DNA from: an uncultured Planctomycetaceae bacterium
GTDB taxonomy: Bacteria > Planctomycetota > Planctomycetia > Planctomycetales > Planctomycetaceae
DNA length: 64,000 nt
Assembly (NCBI GenBank): GCA_937916515.1
Contig: CALFSX010000151.1
Span: 1-64,000, forward strand
Reading direction: 5' to 3'
Made by a program: the position numbers and the translations under genes. The notes below the pieces were generated by a model that saw only the letters and a program-made list of their open reading frames with translations, did not search any database and was not told the DNA's origin. Shown here piece after piece: positions 18,860-27,980 of the stretch (position 1 is the first letter of the stretch; the number at the start of each line of letters is the position of its first letter).

Positions 18860-19544
18860 GCCGCACCTCGTCTTTAGACTGTCTTTGACGGCTTATACGA
18901 GCTGACGCTCGCAAACGTTCTGTTGTCGCTCTGAAAACTTGACTCGACGACAATAAGTGACCGGCCATAAGAAGTCTAATGGCAATTGCCGTGCCAATCA
19001 TATTCCGACAGTAAATTCCGAGCCCACCGTGATTTCGCAGTCTACGCACTGCAGTTTGATGCAGCTGTGGGACTGCGAATACTGGTGTGTCGCTGCAACA
19101 CACCAGCCGTGAGAACCGAGGACTGAATTTCCCCCTGACGGCTGACTTCAAAGTCATCCGAATCAGCAACGGTTTGATTGATCGAGAGCAGCTGACGCGG
19201 CAAGCTCACCAGCTCAGTGTTGCCAGATTGACAGCGTGAAAGGCGGCTTCCGGACTTCGTCTGGGGGGGGCCTTCCGCAGTCAGAACTTACCGACCCATG
19301 TTGTGAAAACTTGATGACCGCAGAGAACAACAAAAGGGCAAACAACAAATGGGGGCAGGTCTGAATGGCACTTTCGTGCCATTCGGGTCAGGTCTCTTTT
19401 CCTTGGCTCTTTCTCTCTCAACCCGACTTCGTTTGTTATACACGAAGCTCCAGAGCGTTTTCCGTAGACCATGTTTTCTTCTGGCTTACACAGGAAGCGT
19501 CCATCAAATGGGGCGGCGGCCCGCTTCACGTCGGCTCGCGTTGA
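18860..19544. other. Intergenic region with a hairpin and G8 tract
   Basis: About 685 bp without a supported gene. It contains a run of eight G (19263-19270) and the hairpin at 19363-19384, flanked by gggggcaggtct and gggtcaggtctc. Open frames here overlap on both strands and match nothing known to me. Confidence 0.55.
19363..19384. repeat. Hairpin gaatggcac-tttc-gtgccattc
   Basis: A perfect 9-bp stem with a 4-base loop. It is bracketed by the near-direct repeats ggcaggtct (19355-19362 region) and gtcaggtct (19387-19396 region). GGGTCAGGTCT-type sequences are, as I recall, common next to RAYT-type repeats in several phyla, so this may be another REP-like relic. Confidence 0.5.
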
Positions 19545-20282
19545 CTATCTCTGAGGCAGGCTGGCGAGTGCTGTTTCTGATCCGGCCAGCAGCAGGACAT
19601 CGGTGGCTTCCAACAGGTCGTTGGGGCCGGGCACGCTGATGGTGGCGACCTTGGTGCCGGAACCAGCGTCGGGCGCTGGAACAACGCCGCCGTTTTCATC
19701 GGTGGCTTCCGCTGTGGTTGGGATCCTGCGGATGGCAATCAGATTGACCTGATAGTTGTTTCGCAGGTCAATCTGCCGCAGCGACTTGCCGGCAAAACTT
19801 GCGGGAGCCAGCATTTCTACAACGGTGAAACCTTCTCCAAGAGTGATATAGTCGCGAATTCTAGGGTGCGCCAGGCGGCGGCCCAACATGTCGCCCGCAT
19901 TTTGTTCTGGCTGAATCACTTCGTCGGCACCGATTTGCTGAAAGATCATGGCGTGCAGTTCCGTTTGAGCACGGCAGATAACGTGAGGCACCTTCAGGTT
20001 GCGTTTACAAAGTACTGTGGTCAGCAAAGCCGCTTCAAAGTTTTCGCCGATCGATACAACCACACAGTCAACTCGATCAACTTCCTGACTTCTCAAAGCC
20101 GCTTCGTCCGTCGAATCCAGCCGCACGGACAGGTCGACATCGACGCTGATTTCTTCAATCAGGCGTTCGTCACTGTCGATCGCAATCACCTCAGCACCAT
20201 GCGACGCCAGTCTTCGTGCTAAAGACATTCCGAATCGACCAAGGCCGATGACTGCGATGCGTTGAAAGGAAGATGTCGACAT
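19545..20282 (-). CDS. TrkA/KtrA-type potassium uptake regulatory protein
   Basis: A 245-residue cytoplasmic gating subunit for a K+ channel or transporter. The RCK/TrkA_N Rossmann domain starts IAVIGLGRFGMSLARRLA (G13-L-G-R-F-G18) with the acidic residues AIDSDE ending strand 2, typical of NAD(H) or nucleotide binding. A TrkA_C domain follows at about 140-245 (FTVVEMLAPASFAGKSLRQI). Length fits a single-RCK KtrA/TrkA subunit; E. coli TrkA has two copies. No membrane subunit (TrkH/KtrB) is next to it. It is 57 bp after the SNase-like gene in the same direction. Confidence 0.9.
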   Translation of the reverse strand: MSTSSFQRIAVIGLGRFGMSLARRLASHGAEVIAIDSDERLIEEISVDVDLSVRLDSTDEAALRSQEVDRVDCVVVSIGENFEAALLTTVLCKRNLKVPHVICRAQTELHAMIFQQIGADEVIQPEQNAGDMLGRRLAHPRIRDYITLGEGFTVVEMLAPASFAGKSLRQIDLRNNYQVNLIAIRRIPTTAEATDENGGVVPAPDAGSGTKVATISVPGPNDLLEATDVLLLAGSETALASLPQR

Positions 20283-20339
20283 AATGAAGTCTCTGAAATA
20301 CGTTCTATGATTTATCGCTGCAACTCAACAAACAGCAGA

Positions 20340-21311
20340 TCAAGCCTCAATCGCCCAGCCGTGCTTTTCGAAAAACGGAACGTAGATCGATGAGACCCAC
20401 AATCGATCTTCCGGGTGACTGACCGAATAATAGTTTTCCGGTTTGATCAAGCGATTGCCGTCTGACGACAGGTCAATCACATAGCGATCCGGCAACGATC
20501 TGCGACTTAAAAAACGCAGTTCAAATGGTTCCAACGGGCAGGGATTCATCGAGTCAAAAATGCCCAGATGTTGTTCTCGCGCTTTGCGAACATGTCCTCT
20601 GGCAAGTTTCAATTCCAGGTTGGCGTCGGCCATTTCTTTGGCTTTACCAGCGGGAATGACGGCCTTTTCCATGGAATCCGGTCGATCCCACGGGCTGATA
20701 TTCGGCCAGATGAAATACGGAAATGCTCGCCCGCGTTCCAGCATGCGCAGGTTGTAGGTTGGCGGGCGATCTGTCGGCACGTCACGTTTTGGCTGGTTGC
20801 GATTAACGGTGCATAGAAAACGACCATAGCCATCCATGACTTCGAAACCGAAGCCCAGATAGTAGCTGAAGCTGGTTATATCCTGCCCCATGATTTCCAT
20901 GTCTTTGGTGATCATGGATCTTAGATCGTCCGTAGCGGCTTTTGCATGAGCTGCGTGAACTGTGCCTGGATCGCCGTACAGTTTTGCCTGAATCCACGAC
21001 TTCAACCCGTCTGGCACGACGCTGGAAAACGGGCCCCACTTCGTGCTGTCGAATACAGTTTTCAGATAGTCGTTCCAGGCAGCATCAAACAGGTCGACAA
21101 ACGTGAGCTTTGGTCCAGGAAAAGCGAAGCTGACTTCGGGAGTATCAATGCCCAGAAGGCGTACTCCAATGTCGCCGTCGGGGCGCACGCTTAACGTGTC
21201 TCCGTCGTGAACCTGTTGCTCTACCGTTGCGGGCTTGTCGTAGTACAAGCGAGGAATCGCGATGCCCGTTGTGCGGTTGTTTTCTGAATCTGTACGAATG
21301 GCTTTGGGCAT
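20340..21311 (-). CDS. SNase-like (thermonuclease fold) protein with a large insertion
   Basis: A 323-residue protein with staphylococcal nuclease landmarks: VHDGDTLSV (D36-G-D-T39), VRLLGIDTPE (Arg51, Asp56, Glu59), then GYGRFLCTVN and NLRMLERGRAF, equivalent to the YGR and N..L..G.A segments. The catalytic Arg/Glu/Arg set appears to be present. Unlike usual SNases (about 150 residues) it has an insertion of roughly 60 residues between the TPE strand and the HAAHAKAATDDL helix, and an extra C-terminal region of about 80 residues. There is no signal peptide, so a cytoplasmic nuclease is implied. It lies between trpD and the TrkA-type gene; a functional link is not apparent. Confidence 0.72.
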   Translation of the reverse strand: MPKAIRTDSENNRTTGIAIPRLYYDKPATVEQQVHDGDTLSVRPDGDIGVRLLGIDTPEVSFAFPGPKLTFVDLFDAAWNDYLKTVFDSTKWGPFSSVVPDGLKSWIQAKLYGDPGTVHAAHAKAATDDLRSMITKDMEIMGQDITSFSYYLGFGFEVMDGYGRFLCTVNRNQPKRDVPTDRPPTYNLRMLERGRAFPYFIWPNISPWDRPDSMEKAVIPAGKAKEMADANLELKLARGHVRKAREQHLGIFDSMNPCPLEPFELRFLSRRSLPDRYVIDLSSDGNRLIKPENYYSVSHPEDRLWVSSIYVPFFEKHGWAIEA

Positions 21312-21408
21312 GTGTCGCCTTACGCGATTGTGATGTTGTCCTGGCGGGGAGAATTACGTCAGAAGACGATGGCCGCCCAAAAGTCAGCGTTGCGGGCCGA
21401 AGTTCGAC

Positions 21409-22449
21409 TTACTTAACGTTTGTTGTCCATTCAATAAGGTCGTCCAGTTTGCTGGACGCGATGCCGTCTGACAGTGTCATTCTTACCTGAGCAACCGCAT
21501 CCTTAAGCGTAGAACGCTTCTGCGACGCCAGCAAAGCCGCTGCTGTGTTGGCGATGACAATGTTGGCAGCGGCGGATTCTTCTCCTGCCAGAATCTGTCG
21601 GATAACCTTCGCACTTTGTTCAGACGATTTGACTCGCAGTTCTGCGACGTCGCAAGTTGGCAGGCCAAAGTCTTCGTTCGTCCAGTTGGATTCGATAATT
21701 CGTCCGGAAGCAACTTCGTAAACTTTGGTTGGCCCCCACAAGCAGACTTCATCCAGTTCGTTGTTGCCGCACACAACCAAAGCCTTGCGGCAACCAATTG
21801 CGCTTAGTGCAGATGCCAACAGTTTGGCTCGTTCGTCTGAACTGGCGCCCAACAATTGATATTCGGCGGCCGCAGGATTGGTTAATGGGCCCAGCAAATT
21901 AAAGATGGTTGGGAATCCCAGCTCCTTTCGAATGGGAGCTGCATGCTTCATCGCTCCATGAGAAAGGGGAGCGAAGCAAAACGTGATACCGATTTCATCC
22001 AGGCAGCGAGCCGCCATTTCGGGAGTCAGTAGAATATTAACTCCCAGGGCTTCCAGCACATCGGCCGATCCGCTGTTGCTGGATACGCTGCGATTGCCAT
22101 GCTTGGCGACGTTCACTCCGCAGGCAGCCGCGACGATGGCAGTGGCCGTGCTGATGTTAAACGTGTGAAGCTGGTCGCCGCCGGTGCCGCAGGTGTCCAG
22201 TAGTGGGCGTCGTCGAGTGGCAATGCGAGCCGCTCGATCACGCATGGCCTGAGCAGCTCCGACCAGTTCAATCGACGCCGGCCCCTTGCACGCCATGGCG
22301 GTTAGCCATGCCGCCATATCAACCGGTTCGCAGGCGCCATCCATCATCGCTCCAATGCAATCCTGCACTGCACCTGACGAAAGGTTATGACCAGCAATTA
22401 ACTGTTGAAGCGGCTCACGAAGCGTTGGATGCATTTGAACAATGTCCAA
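21409..22449 (-). CDS. trpD: Anthranilate phosphoribosyltransferase
   Basis: Transfers phosphoribosyl from PRPP to anthranilate, the second committed step in tryptophan synthesis. The 346-residue length is normal. The glycine-rich PRPP loop is LLDTCGTGGD (83-92), followed by NISTATAIVAAACGVNVAKH, then HGNRSVSSNSGSADVLEALG, the substrate and Mg-binding region; GPLTNPA also fits. No other trp gene is adjacent, so tryptophan genes are scattered as in many planctomycetes. The anthranilate synthase and trpC must lie elsewhere. Confidence 0.95.
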   Translation of the reverse strand: MDIVQMHPTLREPLQQLIAGHNLSSGAVQDCIGAMMDGACEPVDMAAWLTAMACKGPASIELVGAAQAMRDRAARIATRRRPLLDTCGTGGDQLHTFNISTATAIVAAACGVNVAKHGNRSVSSNSGSADVLEALGVNILLTPEMAARCLDEIGITFCFAPLSHGAMKHAAPIRKELGFPTIFNLLGPLTNPAAAEYQLLGASSDERAKLLASALSAIGCRKALVVCGNNELDEVCLWGPTKVYEVASGRIIESNWTNEDFGLPTCDVAELRVKSSEQSAKVIRQILAGEESAAANIVIANTAAALLASQKRSTLKDAVAQVRMTLSDGIASSKLDDLIEWTTNVK

Positions 22450-22918
22450 AATTAGATCGTTAGTTGCAGGCCAATGAATCGTTCAATGATTCCCAATTGG
22501 GCCGCAGTAGAATCTTCAGATAACGAGCAACACGACGACACCAGCTGAACATTCGCAGTGCTGCGTGGTCGAAGATTCGAACCCACAGCCGGATGTCAGA
22601 AAATCAACGCGCACCTGTTGGATGGACATCATAAACAGTCGTAGCCCGGATTGCATGCGTCTGGCAAGCGAAGTCTTAACCGGGATGTATTCGATCAATT
22701 CCGCCGAAAACACAGGGCTGCCATAGTGGATCCTGTTAAAGATCCAGCTGATTCTGGATCTTTAACAGGATCCACTACCGACCGGAAAACGGAAGGCCAG
22801 CGCGGACGATTGGGGATCACTGAATTACCTGCTCAAGTTTCCCCGGTGCGCGTGGGCAGGCGGGGGAATTTCAGGATCTGCCGAGCGTTCCGGCCACAGT
22901 AGAAGACGGGCCCGTTCC
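22450..22918. other. Intergenic region with a long hairpin
   Basis: About 470 bp between trpD and rseP. It contains the perfect 23-bp inverted repeat at 22724-22777. No gene is supported. A stretch near 22563-22580 looks vaguely like a tRNA T-arm on the minus strand but has no matching acceptor. Confidence 0.6.
22724..22777. repeat. Perfect 23-bp inverted repeat (dispersed repeat B, copy 1)
   Basis: tagtggatcctgttaaagat plus cca (22724-22746) pairs without mismatch with 22755-22777 across an 8-base loop. A diverged copy lies at 50778-50831. There is no T run, so it is not a canonical terminator; a small mobile hairpin or REP-type element is more likely. Confidence 0.8.
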
Positions 22919-25027
22919 TTAACCACCGAATCCAAGTCGGTTAACGAAGATGTCCAGGTACAGCACAAACACAAACAGCGAGATGATGAAGATCAGGCCG
23001 ATTCCGTGAGCGATGTTAATCACCTTGGGGCTTGGTTTTTTGCGAGCGACCGCTTCCCAGATCAGAAAGACCATATGGCCTCCGTCCAAGACCGGAATCG
23101 GCAGAAAGTTCAACACTGCCAGGTTGATGCTAAGAAAGCCCAGAAACATCAGCAGCTTGGTGACGCCATGATCGGCCACCTGATACCCGATACTCACAAT
23201 TCCTAACGGGCCGCTTAAAGCTCGCACGTTCAGATTGCCGGTAAACAGTGATCGCAGCGTCATGTAAATATTGATGCCGCTGCTTTTGGTATGTCGCAAA
23301 GCCAAAGATGAAGCATCTCCCCATGATTCTGCTTTGCGAATCATCACGTCGCGTTCAAATCCATCGATCCCGCGAATCGGCATGTACCAATCGTCGACTT
23401 TGTCGTTGGATTTTAGTTCAAAAGCAAACTCGTTCTTCGATTCCGAGGCGTCCTGTACCTGCAGCCGAATGTCGCGATTCGGAACCTGTTGAATCATCCA
23501 GTAAATGAAGGCCCAGTTCGCTCGGCCCGGCACGGCTTCTGCCGATTCAAATTTTTCAAAGTCGAATTCTGAAACTTCAGTGTCACCCAATTGATCTTTA
23601 ATGATCTTTGATGGATCCGGGTGCTGCAGAAACACTTTCGTGATCTGTTGATCAGCCTGCAGTTTTTCAACCCTGGATGCTTCGCTGCCGGGCACAATGT
23701 TCGCGACAAAGTTGTTCACATGAAACCCAGCTCCAATCGCTGGAATTGGCAATGGCGATGTCATCGATGCAGGTCGTTCTGACCAGCCGGGAGCGTCCGT
23801 GGGCGTAATCACCAACTTCACTTCTTCCAGACCATCGGTACCCGTCTGGCGTTTGACCGTTACGGTCACTTCCTGATTGGCGTGATCAGAAAAGTAGTTT
23901 GGAAGACGCAGCGGATCGATGTCTTTGCTGACCACCAATTCGTCAACCATGGTAATCTGGTCGTCCAGCTTCAACCCTGCCTTTTGAGCCAACGAGCCCT
24001 CTCGAATTGACGTCACCGGCCCAATGGTCATCCACAGGCCCAGCGATCGCATTTTCATGGGTGGAACGGTGATTGACACCTTTTCGAAACTGGCGGGTTC
24101 CGCAGGCTTGCCGTCTTTATCCAGCACCGGGCGATCAATTTCGTAGGTGACTTCTTCAGCCGCTAATCGAGCTGTTTCGTAGCTCATATCGCTCAAATAA
24201 GTAACCGCTTTACCGTTCACCGAGGTGACTTGGTCGCCGGGCATGAACTTCTGCGAAGCATGTTCTGCGGCCAGGCCTTTGATGGCAATTTGAGCGTCTG
24301 CTTCGTCGTCGGGAATCTGATCGGAAATCTTAGTGCTGGATGCCGGAATCACGCCGATCATCCGCACCGTCTTGCCCTGCTTGGGAGCAATGCTGTAGTC
24401 GAATGCAGTGCCATCCGCGTGTGTTCCGGAAAGGTTCACCTGACCGCTGGAAAGGATGATCGCCTGATTGATGTCTTCGAAGTTGTGAATCTTGGTTCCG
24501 TTGATTTTGGCAATGCGGTCGCCAGCATTGATTCCGGCTTCCCAGGCAGGCATGCCCGGAACAGCCTGGCCTACAATCGGCGTCAGTTCCACAACACCGT
24601 TGCGATAGGCGATGGCAAAGAACATAAACCCGGTGATCACGTTCATGGTGACACCGGCGGTGATAATCGCCATCCGTTGCCAGACCTTTTTCGCTGAATA
24701 CGATCGAGGGTTTTCAGCGATTTCGTCGCTGGTCATCTGGTTGGGATCCATGTCGTCCTGGCCCAGCATCTTCACGTATCCGCCAAACGGAAGGGCAGAC
24801 AGGGCGTATTCGGTTTCGCCTTTCTGGCGGCTCCAGATAATCGGACCGATGCCGATGCTGAAGCGTTCCACATGCACGTCGCACCATTTGGCGACGGCAA
24901 AGTGGCCGAGTTCGTGGAAGAAGATCACCATGCCCAGCCCCAGAATGACGGACAACGCATTGCCAATCGATCCGAGAAATGACGCGGCGAACAGAAAAGA
25001 TGTTGAATCCAAAGTTACGAATTCCAC
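22919..25027 (-). CDS. rseP: RseP-type site-2 membrane metalloprotease
   Basis: Intramembrane zinc protease of the RseP/S2P family that cleaves membrane-bound anti-sigma factors or signal peptides. The GTG at 25025-25027 is preferred because GGAGG lies 10 bp before it; a TTG at 25051 would add eight residues. The 702-residue product has the catalytic H38-E-L-G-H42 in the first membrane segment and at least one PDZ-like segment after it. NLAVLNFLPIPVLDGGH near the C-terminus supplies the third zinc ligand (LDG). It is much longer than E. coli RseP (about 450), the extra length lying in the extracytoplasmic PDZ region. Its start overlaps the end of dxr by 13 bp. Confidence 0.93.
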   Translation of the reverse strand: MEFVTLDSTSFLFAASFLGSIGNALSVILGLGMVIFFHELGHFAVAKWCDVHVERFSIGIGPIIWSRQKGETEYALSALPFGGYVKMLGQDDMDPNQMTSDEIAENPRSYSAKKVWQRMAIITAGVTMNVITGFMFFAIAYRNGVVELTPIVGQAVPGMPAWEAGINAGDRIAKINGTKIHNFEDINQAIILSSGQVNLSGTHADGTAFDYSIAPKQGKTVRMIGVIPASSTKISDQIPDDEADAQIAIKGLAAEHASQKFMPGDQVTSVNGKAVTYLSDMSYETARLAAEEVTYEIDRPVLDKDGKPAEPASFEKVSITVPPMKMRSLGLWMTIGPVTSIREGSLAQKAGLKLDDQITMVDELVVSKDIDPLRLPNYFSDHANQEVTVTVKRQTGTDGLEEVKLVITPTDAPGWSERPASMTSPLPIPAIGAGFHVNNFVANIVPGSEASRVEKLQADQQITKVFLQHPDPSKIIKDQLGDTEVSEFDFEKFESAEAVPGRANWAFIYWMIQQVPNRDIRLQVQDASESKNEFAFELKSNDKVDDWYMPIRGIDGFERDVMIRKAESWGDASSLALRHTKSSGINIYMTLRSLFTGNLNVRALSGPLGIVSIGYQVADHGVTKLLMFLGFLSINLAVLNFLPIPVLDGGHMVFLIWEAVARKKPSPKVINIAHGIGLIFIISLFVFVLYLDIFVNRLGFGG

Positions 25028-26172
25028 CGAGATGCTTCCTCCCGAGCCCAACGGTCCGCCTGCTGAAGTTGCTGCAGAGTTGGTTGAGCGTCGAATGTAT
25101 GGTGGTTAAGAATGTCACGAGAAACGTGGGTGATTTGATCGAACCGAATTTCGTGTTTCAGAAATCGGTCAACGGCTACTTCATTTGCCGCGTTTAGGAT
25201 AGAGCCCGAAGTACCGCCCTGTCGAGCCACTTCGAAGCCGAGTCCCAATGCCGGAAACGCGTCCAGATCCGGCGGAAACAGTTCCATGATCGTTGCCGCC
25301 GTCCAGTCAGTGTCTGCCGAAGGGCAGGAAATCCGGTCCGGATATGTGAGAGCATACTGAATTGGCAGCCGCATGTCCGGGGGCGACATCTGCGAAATGA
25401 CCGATCCGTCGCGATATTCCACAAATGAATGAATTATGGACTGAGGATGAACGACCACTGAAATTTGATCTGCCGGAATATCAAACAGCCAGCGAGCTTC
25501 GATAATTTCCAGAGCTTTGTTCATCATGGTGGCCGAATCGATCGTGATTTTCGGCCCCATGTCCCAGGTTGGATGTTTTAACGCCATTTCCGGCGTCACA
25601 TCTCTCATTTTTGACTTCGACCAGCCGCGAAAGGGGCCTCCGCTGGCAGTCAGAATGATGCGACGCAAATCATGTTTTTTTCCGGCCTGCAACGCCTGAA
25701 AAATCGCGCTGTGCTCGCTGTCGACGGGAATAATCGCCGCTCCCGTTTCAGCCGCTCGCTGCCTGATGATCGCTCCGGCAACAACCAGGCTTTCTTTGTT
25801 CGCCAACGCGACTCGCTTGCCTGCATCCACCGCGATCCAGGTCGATTTAAGTCCCGCCGCACCCACAACCGCTGAAACAACCGTGTCCACACCTTCGCTT
25901 CGAATCAGCCGATCCAGGTGCTCGTCACCCGCATGCAACGCCGTATTCGACGGCAAAACGCCTGAATTAATGGCGGCAGCGCTGGCGGAATCACCCAGCA
26001 AAATCCAGTCCGGAGCAAATTCTTTCGCCTGCTGTTCCAGCAACGCGGCATTGCGAAAAGCGGTGGCTCCCACCAGGCGCATTCGGTCAGGGTGACTGCG
26101 AATCACGTCCAGACTATTCGTCCCGATGGATCCGGTCGAGCCGAGCACGACGATGGATTGAAGCTTATTCAC
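25015..26172 (-). CDS. dxr: 1-deoxy-D-xylulose 5-phosphate reductoisomerase
   Basis: Converts DXP to methylerythritol phosphate with NADPH, the first committed step of the MEP isoprenoid pathway. The 385-residue length is normal. The NADPH site is VVLGSTGSIGTNSLDVI (GSTGSIG, 11-17), followed by ALANKESLVVAG, PVDSEHSAIFQAL (metal and substrate ligands), ASGGPFRG and HPTWDMGPKITIDSATMMNK. All signature residues appear intact. It directly precedes rseP, an arrangement common in many bacteria. Confidence 0.97.
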   Translation of the reverse strand: MNKLQSIVVLGSTGSIGTNSLDVIRSHPDRMRLVGATAFRNAALLEQQAKEFAPDWILLGDSASAAAINSGVLPSNTALHAGDEHLDRLIRSEGVDTVVSAVVGAAGLKSTWIAVDAGKRVALANKESLVVAGAIIRQRAAETGAAIIPVDSEHSAIFQALQAGKKHDLRRIILTASGGPFRGWSKSKMRDVTPEMALKHPTWDMGPKITIDSATMMNKALEIIEARWLFDIPADQISVVVHPQSIIHSFVEYRDGSVISQMSPPDMRLPIQYALTYPDRISCPSADTDWTAATIMELFPPDLDAFPALGLGFEVARQGGTSGSILNAANEVAVDRFLKHEIRFDQITHVSRDILNHHTFDAQPTLQQLQQADRWAREEASRWNS

Positions 26173-26498
26173 AAAGACGATTTTACAGCCGGCAAATGCA
26201 GAAGAATGGCCGCAACTTGTTTACAAAAAACGGGTTACATCACGCGTATCTGCGGCATATTAGGAATCCCCCGCATTCTTCACAAGTCGGGTCTTGCACA
26301 ACAGCCAGAGACCAGTTCCTGGCGCAAAGGCCCTGCAAGCCCCTGAGGCGAGCTCAGGGGGCAAAATCCGCAGACGGCCCCCTGTAGCGAGCTGAGGGGA
26401 GTAGCGAGCTCAGGGGAATCAAAATGCGGCACGCATTGCCTCCGAGCTTGCCTCATCAGCGAAAAGGCCACCGAACAACGCCACACACGTTAAAGCTG
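26173..26498. other. Intergenic region with agcgagct repeats
   Basis: About 325 bp upstream of dxr and downstream of the Nudix gene. It carries the repeat cluster at 26340-26417. No gene is supported. Confidence 0.6.
26340..26417. repeat. Three units of an agcgagct(c/g)agggga repeat
   Basis: cccctgag-gcgag-ctcagggg (26340-26360) is a perfect 8-bp stem with a 5-base loop. A related unit, cccctgtagcgagctgagggg, follows at 26379-26399, and a third, gtagcgagctcagggga, at 26401-26417. The units share the core gcgagct(c/g)agggg. This looks like a small tandem or REP-like array. Confidence 0.7.
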
Positions 26499-26930
26499 CT
26501 AACGCACGTGTTGCAAAAATTCTTCAACGTGGGCCATGAGCGGGTCGATGGCCTTGGGCTGAATTTTGTGAGGTGGCTGCCAGGAAAACCATTCATGGCC
26601 GAGATGTTCTGTAATGGTAATGTCCACGTCGCGTTTCAAAGTTCCCAGAAAGATTCGCAGAGACTTTTCCACTTCGCCCTTTCCAAGTCCGTAACGCTTT
26701 GAACTTACCATGTAACGACTTTCGAAACAGAAATAGGGATCGATTTCAATGTCAGCCGCAACAATCCCGGTCTCTTCGGCAAGCTCTCGCAAAGCGCATT
26801 CAAGATCGCTTTCTCCCGGATCAACATGACCTTTGGGCAGATCCCAGCGATTGGCGTGCTTCATCAACAAGAAAGACGAAATCGGATTGCCTTTCACGAT
26901 CAAAAAACCACAAGCTCTGGGCTCCTTCAC
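26499..26930 (-). CDS. Nudix hydrolase (diadenosine tetraphosphatase-like)
   Basis: A 143-residue Nudix protein, normal for an Ap4A-hydrolase-like or MutT-like enzyme. The full Nudix box is present from G34 (GHVDPGE) to I56 (REL-AEETGI), fitting GX5EX7REUXEEXGU. The opening ACGFLIVKG and WDLPKGHVDPGE are typical of the Ap4A pyrophosphatase group. It would clear nucleoside diphosphate derivatives in the cytoplasm. It follows a second Nudix gene by 72 bp in the same direction. Confidence 0.88.
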   Translation of the reverse strand: MKEPRACGFLIVKGNPISSFLLMKHANRWDLPKGHVDPGESDLECALRELAEETGIVAADIEIDPYFCFESRYMVSSKRYGLGKGEVEKSLRIFLGTLKRDVDITITEHLGHEWFSWQPPHKIQPKAIDPLMAHVEEFLQHVR

Positions 26931-27002
26931 GATTCCTGTCCTTCGTTGCGTTCGATTGAATACTGTTGGCCAGGCATTTGGCCAGAGAGCAATATGTCAG
27001 AT

Positions 27003-27611
27003 TCAGTTGTTGCCACCCGAGACTGCAGGTGGCGGAAAATCCGGGTGGTGACTAACAGGCGACAAGCGTTCGCCGCGATCTTCTTCACGAAGTCTAAACG
27101 GCTGACCGATTGGTTTTCCATCCAGGCTTAAGAAGTCTCGAAACGTCCACCGATTCACGGGAAATGCCAGGTCGTCCCAGGGAATCGAATCGCTGCTGAT
27201 GGGCACCAGCATCACGTCCAGACTTTCCGTTCCGGCCGCAAACGTTGCCGACTTCATTGTGGCCAGATACACCATGTGCACCTGGCCGATGCGAGGAATC
27301 GAATAGGTTGCCAACAGCGATTCAATCTCGACATCCGCGCCGGCTTCTTCAAAAACTTCTCGCCTGGCAGCTTCTTCCATCGTTTCGCCGACTTCCATAA
27401 AGCCGCCAGGCAATGTCCAGAATCCATATCTGGGAGCGATCGCTCGACGACAAAGCAGAAGCTGGTTTTGCCACAAACAGATCGCAGAAACGATGATTCG
27501 GGGATTTTCGTAATGAATCCATTCGCACTGGCTGCACACCTGGCGTTCCATGTTGTCGCCAACTGGAACTCGCGGCTGGAAGTTCGGGAACGCAGAGATG
27601 GGGATGTTCAT
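27003..27611 (-). CDS. Nudix hydrolase with N-terminal zinc-ribbon
   Basis: A 202-residue Nudix protein. The N-terminus has one CxxC pair (C26-S-Q-C29, in VCSQCEWIHYENP), as in the short zinc-ribbon of ADP-ribose pyrophosphatase/NudC-like proteins. The Nudix box runs from G70 (GFMEVGE) through R84-E85 to EEAGA (88-92). A C-terminal tail of about 40 polar residues follows (FRLREEDRGERL), without an obvious domain. Probable substrate is an NDP-sugar, ADP-ribose or NADH, but this is family inference. It is tandem with the other Nudix gene. Confidence 0.88.
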   Translation of the reverse strand: MNIPISAFPNFQPRVPVGDNMERQVCSQCEWIHYENPRIIVSAICLWQNQLLLCRRAIAPRYGFWTLPGGFMEVGETMEEAARREVFEEAGADVEIESLLATYSIPRIGQVHMVYLATMKSATFAAGTESLDVMLVPISSDSIPWDDLAFPVNRWTFRDFLSLDGKPIGQPFRLREEDRGERLSPVSHHPDFPPPAVSGGNN

Positions 27612-27980
27612 GAAATGTTGTGCGAATGAATTCTTAAGTCCAACCGAGGCTTCGGCAAAATAACAACAATACGAATTGCTGGCTGCTGACGATCGATAGC
27701 AATTCAGAAATTAAGCTGCTGCAAAATGTCGTGAAGATATCTCGCCAATAGTGCCACCCAATCGGTGGATCAGTCATGGCCTCTTCATCAACAAAAACTG
27801 AAAGCCTCAAGTTTAGTTTCCATCCCGAAAGGCGTCGTGGCCGTTTGCTACGTTAGAAATTGCAGCCCATTGTCAGCCTGAACAATGAGTCACCATGAGT
27901 GAGACGTATCCCGCAACAGTGCTTAGCAGAAACAGAGCGTCGCGGCAATCCGCTGCCAACAGTCGCCTGTTGAATACGTT
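27612..27980. other. Intergenic region, nothing recognised
   Basis: About 370 bp between the XRE-type gene and the second Nudix gene, both on the minus strand. No repeat, hairpin or small gene was recognised. Confidence 0.4.

Noticed and set aside
22555-22590. T-arm-like text (ggttcgaatc on the minus strand) suggesting a tRNA
   Set aside because: The stem flanking the loop does not pair, no D-arm or anticodon stem fits, and no CCA-side acceptor partner was found.
26340-26417. A CRISPR-like array
   Set aside because: The units are only about 17-21 bp, spacers are nearly absent, and no cas gene is in the window.
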